A DNA stretch of 64,000 bases. It comes from Lasiosphaeria ovina (Eukaryota; Ascomycota; Sordariomycetes; Sordariales; Lasiosphaeriaceae). The DNA lies in contig JAULSN010000008.1 in the NCBI GenBank assembly GCA_033439765.1, forward strand, positions 434,001-498,000. Reading direction: 5' to 3'. Positions 1 to 11,278 of the stretch are shown in pieces. The notes under the pieces were generated by a model, which was not told the origin of the DNA, made no database searches, and worked only from the letters and a program-made list of their open reading frames with translations. The position numbers and the translations under genes were made by a program. Numbering within the stretch: position 1 is the first letter of the stretch; each line of letters starts with the position of its first letter.

Positions 1-3000
1 TAATAATAAAAACGTAGTCGCCGGGACCGAAGTCAGGTTCCCTACGATACTTATTAGCCTACTTCGCCTACCTCTACTATACTAAACGTATCGTATCTTT
101 GGCCGAGTTGACAAATCCTTATATACGTTTCGCTATATTCTAAGCTTCTTATCTATTAAGCCGTTCGCGGTAGGGAATAGTAGTATCGAGGGGGGTCCTC
201 GCGCTCTAGTCGAACGGTAAGTTTATCGGGAAACCCATTAGGACCTCGTATGGGGATAGTCCTATACTATTATATAGTAAGGAGCCCGCTACGGCGTCTA
301 TAACGGGTATCGCTCTAGACTAGTTATCCTAGTAATGGTTAACGAAAGGTCGTAGACGTTAGTCGATATATTAGTTTATGATTTCTACTTGGCCGGCGCT
401 CTAAGAGTATCTAGTAGAAGAGAGCTTCTACTTAATCCCGAGTAGTCTAGATATTTCGTCGGTAAAGTCCGCTATGAACTGGGGTCCTCGATCCGATCCG
501 ACTTCGTAAGGTAACCCGAATATTCGATAGGGTCCTTTATAGTATATTAGGGTAGCGTCCTTAGCCGTAGCGTTCTTATAATAGGGGATATACTAGGGTT
601 ACTTATTAAGTCTATCTACTATTACGAGAATATTATTAAATCTATATTAGTCTAAGGGTTAGCTTTTAAAGTTAATAACTATCGAAGACTAAGGCCAGAG
701 TAGAATAGGTAAGGGATATAGTAAACTAGGGGTCTTATCCCTAGGGTAGCGTACTAGTTAGTAGGCTATATAGTTCGTAACGTATTAGTTAGAGAACGTC
801 CTTATTTCGGGCTATTAGTAGTATAGCTTTAAGAGTTTAAAAGTTTTATTACGCCCGGGATAAGCCGTAATAATTCTACTATAAACCTCTTTTATAAGTA
901 ATATCCGGAGGTTATCCTTTCCTAAGACTACTAGTTTTCTATCGCGCGTAAGGAGTCCTAATTCGGATAGGGCGAACTTAGTATCTCCCTATTACGCTCT
1001 CTCTCGCTATACGCTCATCTCCGGATCCTTATAATTAGTAGTAATAATCTCGTCGATAACCTCGATACCTAAAGGTTAAGCTAGCGGTTCGTCGTTCTCT
1101 AAGAGGGAGATCTTTAGGGCTAGCGTACTAGTCTACTCCGGGGAGGGGAGTTCATCTCCTTTATCCTAGGCTAGTATATTAATTTATCCCTCTAATAGCT
1201 TAAAGATCCGTATATAACGTTCCGCTTTACGCTTCACTTTAATAGTAACTAGATCTTCTATTTTATAGGAGAGTATATCCGCTATAATATTCTCCTTCCT
1301 TAGTCGATATATGAACTGGACGTTATATCGTAATAAATCATCCTACTAGTTCGCTTATCGCTAACCTAGTAGTCTCTTCTCCGAGTAGAACTTAAGAGCC
1401 TTATAGTCGGTAATAGCGAGGAATAGTTTCTATAACCCCTATAGTATAGTACGCTAGGTTTCTAGACCTCTAACGATAACGAGGAGCTCTTTATCTTATA
1501 TCGGGTAATTATACTCGGCTCCTTATAGGGTTTCTGAATAATAGGCTACTAGGTACTATTCGCTATCCTCCCCCATTTGCGTGAGTACTCCTATAACTAC
1601 GCCGTTCGAGGAGTCCGTTTCCATACGGGTTTCTATATAGAAGTCGAAGTATCCGAGTAGTAGGGCGGTAAGTAGGGAGTACTTAAGCTCCTTAAATACC
1701 TCCTAATAATAGGGTAACTATACGAATGGTTGGTCTTTCCTCGTAAGGTCTATTATAGGGCGGGCTATCCGGCTATAATCTTTAATAAACCGGCGGAAAT
1801 AGTTATAGAACCCGAGGAAAGACTAGATCCCTTTTACGGTCGTGGGCCTTTCCTAGTTTCTAACTATAGAGGTCTTTTCTGGGTCTACGTATATACCGTC
1901 TTTTCCGATAATAAAGCCTAAGTAGCGAGTCTCGGTAACGTAGAACTCGTATTTCTTAATATCGGCCTAGAGGCCGTACTCTCTCAACTTAACGAGGACC
2001 TTTTTGATATGCTCCTTATATTCCTCTAGGGAGTTAGAAAAGATAAGAATATTATTAATATAGGTACTATAGAATATATCGAGGTATTCTACTAATACTT
2101 CGTTAATAAATCGTTAGAAAGTGGCGGGTCTATTAGTTAACCCGAAGGGTAGGACTCGGTATTAATAGGACCCGTACCTTATCCTGAACGCGGTTAATTC
2201 GATATTATCGTCGTAGATTCTTAGCCTATAGAAGGCTTGCCGGATATCGATTTTGGTAAAGATCTTCTTACTAGTAATTAGCGCGAGGGTCTCGTCAATA
2301 AGGGGGATCGGGTACCGATCCTTCCGGGTAATTAAGTTTAGTCGTCGGTAGTCGATATAAAAACGGAGTCCTCCTCTAGGCTTGGCTACTATTAATACCG
2401 GGGCTACCTAGGGGGCTGAGCTAGGCTCGATAAATCCCTTTTATAGGTACTCCGTAATATATATACGACAAGCCTCTAGTTCCTCTAGAGATATCTTATA
2501 GAGAGGGCTATGGATAAGGTCTTTCTCTAGGGTCTTGCCTTCTAATAGCTCGATACGGTGATTAGCCTTTCCTGGGCGGTAGGGTACGCGAACGTCCGAT
2601 TCGGCTTTACTAAAGACGTCTAGGAAATCGTAGTACGCTATAGGGACGGTCTAGATAATTTTCTTAGCTAGATCTATATCGTCTTTTAGTAACTACTATT
2701 CCTGGCGGTCCTAGATATACCGGTCTAGCTTATATAACGATATAATATAGATAGAGTCCTACGCCTTATAGGCCGTCTTGAGGAACGATATAGCTCTAAC
2801 TATACGTAGGTTAGGTATACGCTCTTTATACTAGCTAATAGCGTCTCGCTTTATCTTATATCGCCCGTAAATATCCGTTTCCGGGTATAAGGAAGTAATC
2901 GTTACCTTCGGTTAACTTAGTTCCGGTAGGCTTGGTTGACCTTCCTTATTATCGCTACTACTACTATTATGGAGTTCCTGCTTTATACGGTTTAGCTCGC

Positions 3001-4295
3001 GTTACTAGAAGTTACTAGACGACGACCTCCGGGGTTATTAGTTAAGGAAGCGAACTTTCTTTAGACGGGGAGTAGTGGGGGTAGGCGTAGGAGAAGTAGT
3101 AGGTTCTAGTTTAATAGCTTATTACTCTAGGATCTTAATTCGATTACGGATACTACGTCTATCCTAACGTCGTTTATCCTCGGCGTCCATAGCCCGTTAC
3201 CTCCGTACTATATCCTCCTAATAGCTCTTACTCTTAAGAAGCTTAGTCTTCCCGACCGGGATATCTATCCAGTATTACGGGTCGACGTTCTAGTTAGGGG
3301 GGAATAGTAGGCGCTACTTTATATAGTCCGCCTATACGTCGTAGTATACGAACTAGTTCTTACTAATAAGGATATCGTACCTTATCTCGAGTACGATTAT
3401 CTATTTATTATAAATAGTTCGCCCTTATATACGGAGGTACCCTTATACTAGCCTACTAATATCCTATATAGGCTTACCTCGATAGTCGGAAACTCCTCTC
3501 TTACGAAAGTTATCTAGTTAATCGGACTATAGGTGCTTTACTATTCGTTTGGTAAATCTAGGGCTTATAAATATATAACTATCTACTCCCGTATCTATTA
3601 ATACGTTAGAAGTAGAAAGAGAAAATCCATTATTAGCTATACTATAGTTATAGAGGAAGGAACCTCTACCGATAAGGGGGCTAATATCGAAGGAACTATT
3701 ACTTAATTATTCTAACGAGATACCTTATCTTAGTATACTTAATCCTATCTTCTTCTTCGTCGATCTTAGGGATATATTCCCTAGGAGGGAGTCCTTATTT
3801 CCTAGGGCGCCTAGTTTATTAACTCGATATCGGTATCGTTATTATTACTTATCGACGAAGACTAGCCACTATCTTCCTCCGAGTCCGAATTAAATTACTA
3901 CGTAATAGCTCGGATTTTGGCTTCCTATTAGCGACGAGCTTGCTCCTTAAACGGGCAATCATTCTGGACGTAGCCTTTCTCGCGGTATACGAAGTAACGA
4001 CCTTCCTTAGTAAGTTATATAGCTTCGGTCTTATTAGGACGTAGGGGAAGCGACGGGGAGTTACCCGAGGCTACTGGCTTCGGGTTCCTAATAGGGGCAT
4101 TAGGGCGGTAACTACCGCTACGGCGAGTCTTATCTTTCTTTACGGTAGGAACCAGGTCCTTCTACTTAGCCTCTTTTCGCTAACGTACGTTAGTGAAGTT
4201 TCGGGTAATACTTTGTCCGTACTTAGCGACGCTCTCGAAAGTGGTATCCGGGGCTAAGAATATAGGTATTATAGCGGTAATATAGCTAGGGTAAA
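1..4295 (-). pseudogene. Gypsy (Ty3) retrotransposon pol region with gag 3' end, RIP-inactivated
   Basis: Conceptual translation of the minus strand, ignoring many stops, gives the Ty3/Gypsy order from right to left. A gag zinc knuckle lies near 3945-4003, a protease with its DTG motif at 3581-3595, a reverse transcriptase around 1900-2400, and an integrase core with an intact SDRGPQF near 450-500. Integrase C-terminal sequence (GPGDYVF) reaches base 1, so the element continues off the window. Damage is of RIP type: CAG/CAA codons became TAG/TAA, the RT active site reads YINN (2051-2062) instead of the family's YxDD, the zinc knuckle has Tyr where Cys and His are expected, and DTGA reads DTGV. 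The sequence is AT-rich and TA-rich, unlike flanking genes. It cannot encode functional protein. Confidence 0.88.
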
Positions 4296-5073
4296 TGTTG
4301 GTTTTTAATATATATATTTTTTACCTTATATAAAATAAACGATATAAAAAGAACTATAAGAGGTAAAAATATATAATAAATATATTTATACTGCTTACGT
4401 AATAATACAACTATAAATAATTGTGGGTCTCTTACATAAGCAATCTTATGTAAGCTGCAAAGCTTACATACACAACGACCTACACCTTACATAACGTAAT
4501 GCAACCACAACCACTCAATGCCCCGCGTATACGGTCTTTGGAATCGATCCAACTGCCACAGGTGTTGGCCCCGCACGGCCAGGGCAGTAGGCGACCTTCA
4601 GGCAACCGGTTCCAACAGCCAGGCCGCTCACAGGGCCACCTGGCCGCGGACCGGGCCACCTGCCGGCCACCTGCAACAGGCCCGGGCCAACTAGCCGTAG
4701 GCCCTGCCGGGCCGGCTACGACCTTGGCCAACGATCCTCTGTTGGCTTCAGACCGTTGTTCGAAGTGTTGAACAGAGCCGAGTTCCGTTCAACCGAGTCC
4801 ACACAAGCTGGTATAATAAGGGGACCATTTTCCCACCTTTGTATTTAGAACAATACCATCTTAATCAGTCTTCGACCAATCACAACAATCTAAATACCAT
4901 TCTGCTCCACTTTTTCTGCTCTTCATTATCATCCATTCTGCCATCCTTCACCGCCTTCGAATCTATCTCACGGAAGCTCCAAACCTTACCTTCCGTTAAA
5001 ACCTTTCCATAACTACCACTCTTCCAACTGCTTGAAAACTAATTAATGCTCTATCGATATAACCTCTTCAACA
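4296..5073. mobile_element. 778-bp solo LTR inserted in the Gypsy gag
   Basis: The segment begins TGTTGG and ends CTTCAACA, so it has TG..CA ends with a TGTTG/CAACA terminal inverted repeat. It is flanked on both sides by GTAAA (4291-4295 and 5074-5078), a 5-bp target duplication. Removing it rejoins the minus-strand gag frame (..RRKIY to IYPSY..). It is a solo LTR because no internal region or second LTR is present. It is not RIP-damaged: a GC-rich core (about 4500-4770) is preserved between AT-rich ends, so it is younger than the Gypsy copy it sits in. Reading frames of 83 and 90 codons on both strands of the core are chance. The orientation of the parent element cannot be told. Confidence 0.88.
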
Positions 5074-6530
5074 GTAAATCTTACGGCGGAACTCTATAAT
5101 CCATTCCGACTTCGGTTTACGGACCTTACTTACTAAACGAATAAACTTATTCTTGAACTTAATATAGTCGTTACCGACGTTTTCTATAACTAACTTATCG
5201 TAGTTATCCTAAGCGGTCTTAAGGCGATTCGGGTTATGCTATTCGGACTAGATAAGATCGAGTAAGGCGTTACTAGTAGTAATTAGTTTAGGGTAGTTAT
5301 TCGATATATAGGGATTAATCGTATCCGAGGCTACGCCTACTAAATAGTTCTCGATATACGCTATACGTACGCGGTCGGTAGTAAAGTGGTTAGCGTTATC
5401 TTCTAACTTATTTATTAAGTATCGATAGAAGATCTCGAATTCTACCTTATCTACGTCGGGGTCGGCGTTCTAGGGCTTTAGGCTATTAATCTTCGTGGAA
5501 CGGGTAGCTCGTTAGGTCGAGGTCTCTAATAGGGCTAGTATAGTACGGGGTAGGCGGCTACGGTTCCTAATAGTATTCTAGGTACTAATATTAATATTAA
5601 TCGTAATCGAGGGGTCGGGAATGGAAGTGACCGACGGAGTCGGGTTCGGAGTATTTAGGTTTTTGAGCTTACGATTCTCGACGGCTTGCTCGGCGATCGT
5701 CTATTAGAGGTCGAACGTATCGGCGACCTTATCTTGTAATTCTTACTCTAAGCTAGCGATATAGGTTTGGGTATCGTTAAGAGCGACGTTAGGGTTCTTT
5801 AGTACCTCTTTAATATTCTAGGCAAATACTTTAGTCTACTAGAAAAGAAGTTCCTGGTTAGTATCTAGTCGGCTAGTAGTGGTTAGTAATTCGGCGCTCT
5901 GGGCTCGAAAAGCGGCTATAGCGATAGCTCGGAACTTGAATTCCTAGTATATAGCGTCTTCATTATCTTTTACTATACGGGCGAAGTCGTCTCGTAAGTA
6001 GAGTCTATTAAAAGCGGGCTAAGTATTAATACCTTTATTAGTTATCGGGCGGAAATGAAAAGCTACTCCTATAGTCGTTCAGCGACCGTAATACTCGGCG
6101 ATCTTACCTATACGAAGTACAGTATTAGTACGCTATTAGTCGGTCGTTATCTCGAAGCGTTCCCTAGGTATTTCGGCTATAATAACTCGCTTATAGAACT
6201 CGAGCTAGGTCTCGTTTTCATCGATAGTAGTACGCGGGTTAGCAATATTAAGGGATAGGCGCGACGCTCCGCGTACTACTCCCATTCGTATTAGATTAGG
6301 GTGCTGCGTTATAATCTTATCTTGCGGCGGTATTGTAGCGTCCAACGCTATAGGGTTATAGTCAACTTCAGTTCTAGCCTTCTACGTAGTAGTAGCGGCT
6401 TCTTCGGGGGATCTCGGTATCGTAACGGAGATACTTCAAGTCTTCGGTCGGGGTTCGTTAGGTTAATCTTGTTAGTCGGTTTCTTCTTCTTCAGGTCGGT
6501 GGGATATTAGAAAGCCTTCCCAGGCGGTGG
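5074..6530 (-). pseudogene. Gypsy gag, N-terminal part, RIP-inactivated
   Basis: The minus strand reads as a retrotransposon gag capsid-like protein with scattered TAG/TAA stops. Recognisable stretches include RVRIAYIENYLVG, NDYIKFKNKFIRL and SEWIIEFRRKIY at the left end, and these connect directly to the zinc-knuckle part left of the inserted LTR. The right limit is approximate because the start codon could not be identified. Short open frames on the plus strand here (6055-6258, 6301-6510) are by-products of mutated sequence, not genes. Confidence 0.75.
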
Positions 6531-6796
6531 ATGTTGACCTTAGAATGATATGATAGCGGTCAATAGCAACTAGGAAAAGGATCGCTAATATAGCTATACT
6601 ATAGTCTAAGGATTCTAAGGTGAAGAAGAAAGGAAGAAAATCTACAAAGGTGCGATTATGGTCGCGGGGTAAGTATGGGCTAGGGCTCAGGGAGCACGGA
6701 TCTCTGGGGCTTGCGGGAGGTCACGTGCGACTAATCCTAATCGGGGCTAGTAATGAGCTTAAATCCGTGGTGGGGCCTTGGCGCTGGTGCCGACCG

Positions 6797-7176
6797 TGAT
6801 AATTATACGGGTAATATAATAAATATATATTACTTACTTAAGAAATTAAGTAAGTTCTATTTAAGACTATAGCTACGGTTATTATATATATCTATTTAAG
6901 TAAGCTAATTAGTAAGGCTCGAGGTCCCGGGTCCTAATTATAGTACCCGGGCTAATAGTATAATCCCGAGGTCCCGGTGCGGGACTCCGGGCTAGTACCT
7001 CCTACCTCCCTATTACCCTATTAGCTGAACTTGAATTAGGGCGTACTTTACCTAGGTATATTCTTTAAGGATTCGTAATACGGTGCCCCTCCTTCGAGGT
7101 TAACGCCTTAATAACTAACGCCTTCTTTCTCTTCCGCCGGCGCCCTAATCGTAAGTACTTCCCCCCTCCTTTATCA
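6797..7176 (-). repeat. Probable 5' LTR of the Gypsy element (380 bp)
   Basis: On the plus strand the segment starts TGATAA and ends TTATCA, a 6-bp terminal inverted repeat with TG..CA ends. It lies upstream of gag on the minus strand, where the 5' LTR should be. The partner LTR is outside the window, so length and boundaries rest on the ends alone. The internal side reads CGGTCGGCACCAGCGCC on the minus strand and should hold the primer-binding site, which I could not assign to a tRNA. The sequence is AT-rich like the rest of the element. Confidence 0.5.
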
Positions 7177-7253
7177 CGTATCTCTTATAATAATTAATTA
7201 TATATAGAAGCCCTTTCGCGCCTAATATAAATAAGTTTCTAAATCTACCCTTT

Positions 7254-8006
7254 TGTTGAGCTGCGTTCCTGTATAGGCCTGAACTCAGCACCTATATAGG
7301 GTGCGCAGGGCAGCAGGCGCAGCGGAAGCAAGGCGTGTAGCGTATATCGGGAACCAAGTGCAGGGTAGGTCGATCAAGTGCAGGGTAGACTGTAGGGAGC
7401 TGTGCCCTACGGTCCGATACAACAGTGCTTCTGCAAGGCACTGAGGGAAGCAGGCTGACTGACTACAGGTCTGTAGAACTCTGCTACAGGCCTGCCACTC
7501 AGACTGTGAGGACTCTGCTCAGCAGTCTACCTCGTAGGCTGTAGGGGACTCTGCCCTGCAGTCAAGGTCTTCGGGACCAACTATAGGTGCTGAAGAAGAT
7601 AGAGAGGAGTTGTATTATAGAAGAAGTATAGTACAAAGAGTGGTGAGTATAGTGCTTACTTGTTGCTTTCTTTTATACTCACAATAAGAGGCTTGCTTAC
7701 TTGCTTGGGAAATCTATCTAAGAGAAAGGACAGGTCTATATAGACCTAAGGTAGGCTCTCTAGAAGGTTCTAGAGGCCCACAGGCTCCGTAGATAGCTCT
7801 ATATTCTATAGTCTTCTAGTGGGCTTGTCTTACGTATGCCAAGACGTATAGGGGTTTCGAGAGGGTGCTGTGGGGCAAAGTAAACAATCTAGGTATAGCG
7901 CCCTCAGCACCACACAACAGCTATAACACTCACAACTCCAACACAGCTACTGTAGTGCCCTACACTTCAGGACCCTACAACCCTAGTAACTAGCCATACT
8001 TTAACA
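7254..8006 (-). repeat. Copia 3' LTR (753 bp)
   Basis: Read on the minus strand it begins TGTTAAAG, directly after a polypurine tract (AGAGGGGG, complement at 8007-8014), and ends GCTCAACA. The RNase H coding end lies just upstream on the same strand, which makes this the 3' LTR. It contains short internal repeats built on GTGCAGGGTAG and on alternating tracts around GTAGGG/CCCTAC near 7360-7570. The upstream half of the element is absent from the window. Confidence 0.7.
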
Positions 8007-8051
8007 CCCCCTCTATGGCTATACTGGGTACTGTAGCTTAGAAGACCCCCT

Positions 8052-8403
8052 CTATGCTGTAGGGGGCTTAGAGAGGTTTAGTAGTGCTAGGAACCTCTCA
8101 AACTTAGCGTGAGGAAGGGCTTTGGTTAGTCTATCGGCTGGCATATCCTCTATAGGTATATAGTCTACAGTGATACTACCCTCCGTAACACTCTCTTTTA
8201 GCCCTTGGAACCGTATGAGCGTATGCTTGGTACGGTTGTGGTGCTTAGGGTTGTGAGCAGTGTCTATAGCACCTGTATTGTCGCTTTTCAGGAGTATAGG
8301 ACCTTATAGAGGCTGCTATATTTCGGTAAATAGTCCTCTAAGCCACTAAGCCTCCTTATTAGCTTCGAGAAGTGCTGTGTACTCAGCCTCCAGGGTCGAG
8401 TAG
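8052..8403 (-). pseudogene. Copia (Ty1) polyprotein C-terminus, RNase H fragment
   Basis: Minus-strand translation gives the C-terminal end of a Ty1/copia RNase H domain: LEAEYTALLEANKEA, then KSDNTGAIDTAHNP, then DYIPIEDMPADRLTKALPH, ending with TAG at 8052-8054. Three in-frame stops (TAG, TAG, TAA) sit where Gln codons are plausible, as RIP would give. The fragment is cut at 8403 by the 778-bp LTR copy, and the rest of the polyprotein is not found on the other side. A PPT-like CATAGAGGGGG occurs twice downstream, about 45 bp apart. Confidence 0.8.
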
Positions 8404-9181
8404 TGTTGAAGAGGTTATATCGATAGAGCATTAATTAGTTTTCAAGCAGTTGGAAGAGTGGTAGTTATGGAAAGGTTTTAACGGAAGGTAAGGTTTGGAG
8501 CTTCCGTGAGATAGATTCGAAGGCGGTGAAGGATGGCAAAATGAATGATAATGAAGAGCAGAAAAAGTGGAGCAGAATGGTATTTAGATTGTTGTGATTG
8601 GTCGAAGACTGATTTAGATGTTATGGTTCTAAATACAAAGGTGGGAAAATGGTCCCCTTATTATACCAGCTTGTGTGGACTCGGTTGAACGGAACTCGGC
8701 TCTGTTCAACACTTCGAACAACGGTCTGAAGCCAACAGAGGATCGTTGGCCAAGGTCGTAGCCGGCCCGGCAGGGCCTGCGGCTAGTTGGCCCGGGCCTG
8801 TTGCAGGTGGCCGGCAGGTGGCCCGGTCCGCGGCCAGGTGGCCCTGTGAGCGGCCTGGCTGTTGGAACCGGTTGCCTGAAGGTCGCCTACTGCCCTGGCC
8901 GTGCGGGGCCAACACCTGTGGCAGTTGGATCGATTCCAAAGACCGTATACGCGGGGCATTGAGTGGTTGTGGTTGCATTACGTTGTGTAAGGTGTAGGTC
9001 GTTGTGTATGTAAGCTTTGCAGCTTACATAAGATTGCTTATGTAAGAGACCCACAATTATTTATAGTTGTATTATTACGTAAGCAGTATAAATATATTTA
9101 TTATATATTTTTACCTCTTATAGTTCTTTTTATATCGTTTATTTTATATAAGGTAAAAAATATATATATTAAAAACCAACA
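8404..9181. mobile_element. Second 778-bp LTR copy, inverted relative to 4296-5073
   Basis: The sequence is the near-identical reverse complement of 4296-5073, with only a handful of differences seen by eye (for example around 8541-8555 and 8625-8640), and has the same TGTTG..CAACA ends. Flanks are AGTAG (8399-8403) and TAAGG (9182-9186), so there is no target duplication, and the Copia reading frame does not resume beyond it. This fits an LTR at a rearrangement junction, or one end of an element whose interior begins at 9182. A purine-rich run on the minus strand next to 9182 could be a polypurine tract, but this is weak. Confidence 0.82.
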
Positions 9182-9640
9182 TAAGGTAACCCTCCTCTTT
9201 ATCGTTATCTTCGTTAGGGGTATTTTAATAAATTATAATACTCGAAGCGGAAGTAATATTAGTTACTTAAGTAATACGCCTTCCGGCTACTATAGTAGGA
9301 CTAGTAAGCTTATAAGAGAAGTCCTTTAGCTTCGGAAGTACCGGTCTCTCTAGAGGGTCCGCGCCGTCTTTAAAGATATAATTTTCCATCTTTCTGGCCT
9401 TAACTAGGGCCTTTAGGACTAAATCGAAGTCGTCTTAGTCTATAAGGGACTTAAGGATAATTAACAACGATATAGTAGATTTACTAATATTAACTATAGG
9501 TTATTTATTTACTTCGGGTACTGAACTTCGGAATAGCTTTATTTTTGGCTAGATTCGGCTATCTAAGCGGTTGAGACTCTTAATCTATTAGAAAGCTTGC
9601 ACCAAAGTAGGCCCAAAATCGGTTCAATGTAATAGTCTGA
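9182..9640 (-). repeat. RIP-degraded unidentified repeat
   Basis: The sequence is AT-rich and resembles the damaged Gypsy in composition. The minus strand has a long reading interrupted by TAA/TAG (for example KARKMENYIFKDGADPLERP, then stops), which looks like a decayed element protein. I could not assign the family. It ends where GC-rich sequence resumes near 9640. Confidence 0.4.
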
Positions 9641-9970
9641 TTGTCTCTAAAGTATCAAGGTAAGTCCTGGGGACCTCCCAGCTGGGGACCCCATTTTACC
9701 CCCAAAAAGAGGGGTTTTCCTGGCCTAAGCCCAAAAGGTTGCCCTGCATGCGCCCGCAGGTCAGACTGCCGGCGAATTCCGGGCTTGGTCAGGACCTCGA
9801 AAATCCAACAAGAGTGCTCCTTCCTCCTGCATCAAACAGAGGTGGGTTATTTCTGCTCGGTTTTGTCCTGCTGAGCTTGAGCCCCTTTTGTGATATTTCA
9901 CATCCAAGTCCGAGCCTCTTTCATCCACTATTCGATTCGCTTCCAGCCCTCGCACCCAAAATTAGACGAC

Positions 9971-11278
9971 ATGGCAACGACCTCGTCTCTCCAAGCTCAC
10001 TCCACAACCGGCACGGTTCGCGACAGGCGCGCGGACGTCAGAACGTTGGGATGGGAACCACCTAGTACGTCATACAGTCATCCTGAGATGATGCTGTTGG
10101 GTTCCGCTTGACTTATCGCTCACAACTGCGTCCTGGCATGCAAGGTAGCGGATTGCCCAATTCAACAATTTCAAGCCAGTTTTCGGATCCGATCAAGAAT
10201 GAATCCCTCAAGAATCTTGCCCGCAGGCTACAATCCCTGGATTCGAGCCCGATATCGTTTGTCAAGACCCTCTACGGAGAAATTGTTGCTGGGAGATTCA
10301 ATCGCGAAGATCCCTAGGCCAAGATTGCGGCCCTAGAATCTCTAGACGACATCAGGTCAATTGAACAACAGTTTGACGATATCAACACGAACAAACGGAC
10401 ATTTGGTGCTGCTTATTTGACAGACAAAAATATCATTTACTACTGGACTAAGATGCTGGCTCTCACTTCTCAGTTGCTTAATCAGCACCCGGAAGACGCA
10501 CTCACAGTGGCAAGCGTTGGCATACTCGACCGATTGTTCTCCGCATGACCGCGCTCGAGACATCCCTGATGAAAGACGCGTCACGCGGAGTTCTTAATGA
10601 CCAGATTCTGGCCTCCATTGGTGAGCGCTGGGCGAGACTGGACCGAATGGCAGCGTCTTACAGTGACTCTATTCCTGCCTTTCGGAAACTCAACAGCTGG
10701 TGCGTCATCACAGCGGAGGGATTTAATTGTGATGTGTAGAGCTAACCATCAATAGGGAGGATGTGGTTCACAACTTAGAGGATGCGATGGCAACTTCCGA
10801 AAAATCTATGCCAGCAAACGACAAGACAACGTCCCAAGTGAGCTTAGTACGGACTCAGACCGGCGTCGCTGTTTTAACAGATCCTTTGCTGACCAAGATG
10901 TGTGCTTCCAAGACAAAAACGACAATCTTCCTCTGGTTAACATTCTTAATCACCGGCCTCTGCAACGTCTGGACCTTCTCGGTCGGCTACGGGCTGTCCC
11001 CACACGAGTCAGGGACAACGCAGGACAGTGACTTTTGGTTCCTGTTGCAGGGGTGCATCTCGCAGGTTTTTGGCATGGGTTATATGATCATTCCACTTCT
11101 CAAGACGGCTCATGTGCGCCGTAGGTTTTGGTTGCCCCCCACGTTGGTTGCAATGGTCTGCACCGCGTTGGCTGTGCCGCTCTATGTCGTTTCTCCTAAG
11201 GAGTGGAGCGCTTTTTGTATGTTGACAGGGTCTGCGATCCAGGCTTTTTTGCCATTGCAGCTGGCGCTGACGAGTTAG
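9971..11278 (+). pseudogene. Three-exon fungal gene with C-terminal membrane segments, broken
   Basis: Splice signals define exon 1 at 9971-10064 (ATG start, donor GTACGT), exon 2 at 10145-10699 (acceptor CATGCAAG, donor GTGCGT) and exon 3 at 10756-11278 (CTAAC branch point, acceptor AATAG). Joined, they give a cytosolic helical part (SSGLPNSTISS.., LTSQLLNQHPEDAL, ERWARLDRMAAS, LNSWEDVVHNLEDAM) followed by a hydrophobic region with about four membrane spans (from TIFLWLTFLITGLCNV onward). Exon 2 carries two defects: an in-frame TAG at about 10315 (context DP-stop-AK) and a one-base loss near 10545 that moves the frame before MTALETSLMKDA. The family is not recognised. Two sequencing errors cannot be excluded; otherwise it is a recent pseudogene. 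Confidence 0.6.

Noticed and set aside
4480..4771. Overlapping 83- and 90-codon frames on both strands, repeated at 8706-8997
   Set aside because: They lie in the GC-rich core of the two LTR copies; the duplication is explained by the LTR and the frames lack protein-like features.
4296..9181. One large DNA transposon with 778-bp inverted terminal repeats
   Set aside because: The left arm alone has a perfect 5-bp duplication and TG..CA LTR ends, and the interior consists of pieces of two other retroelements.
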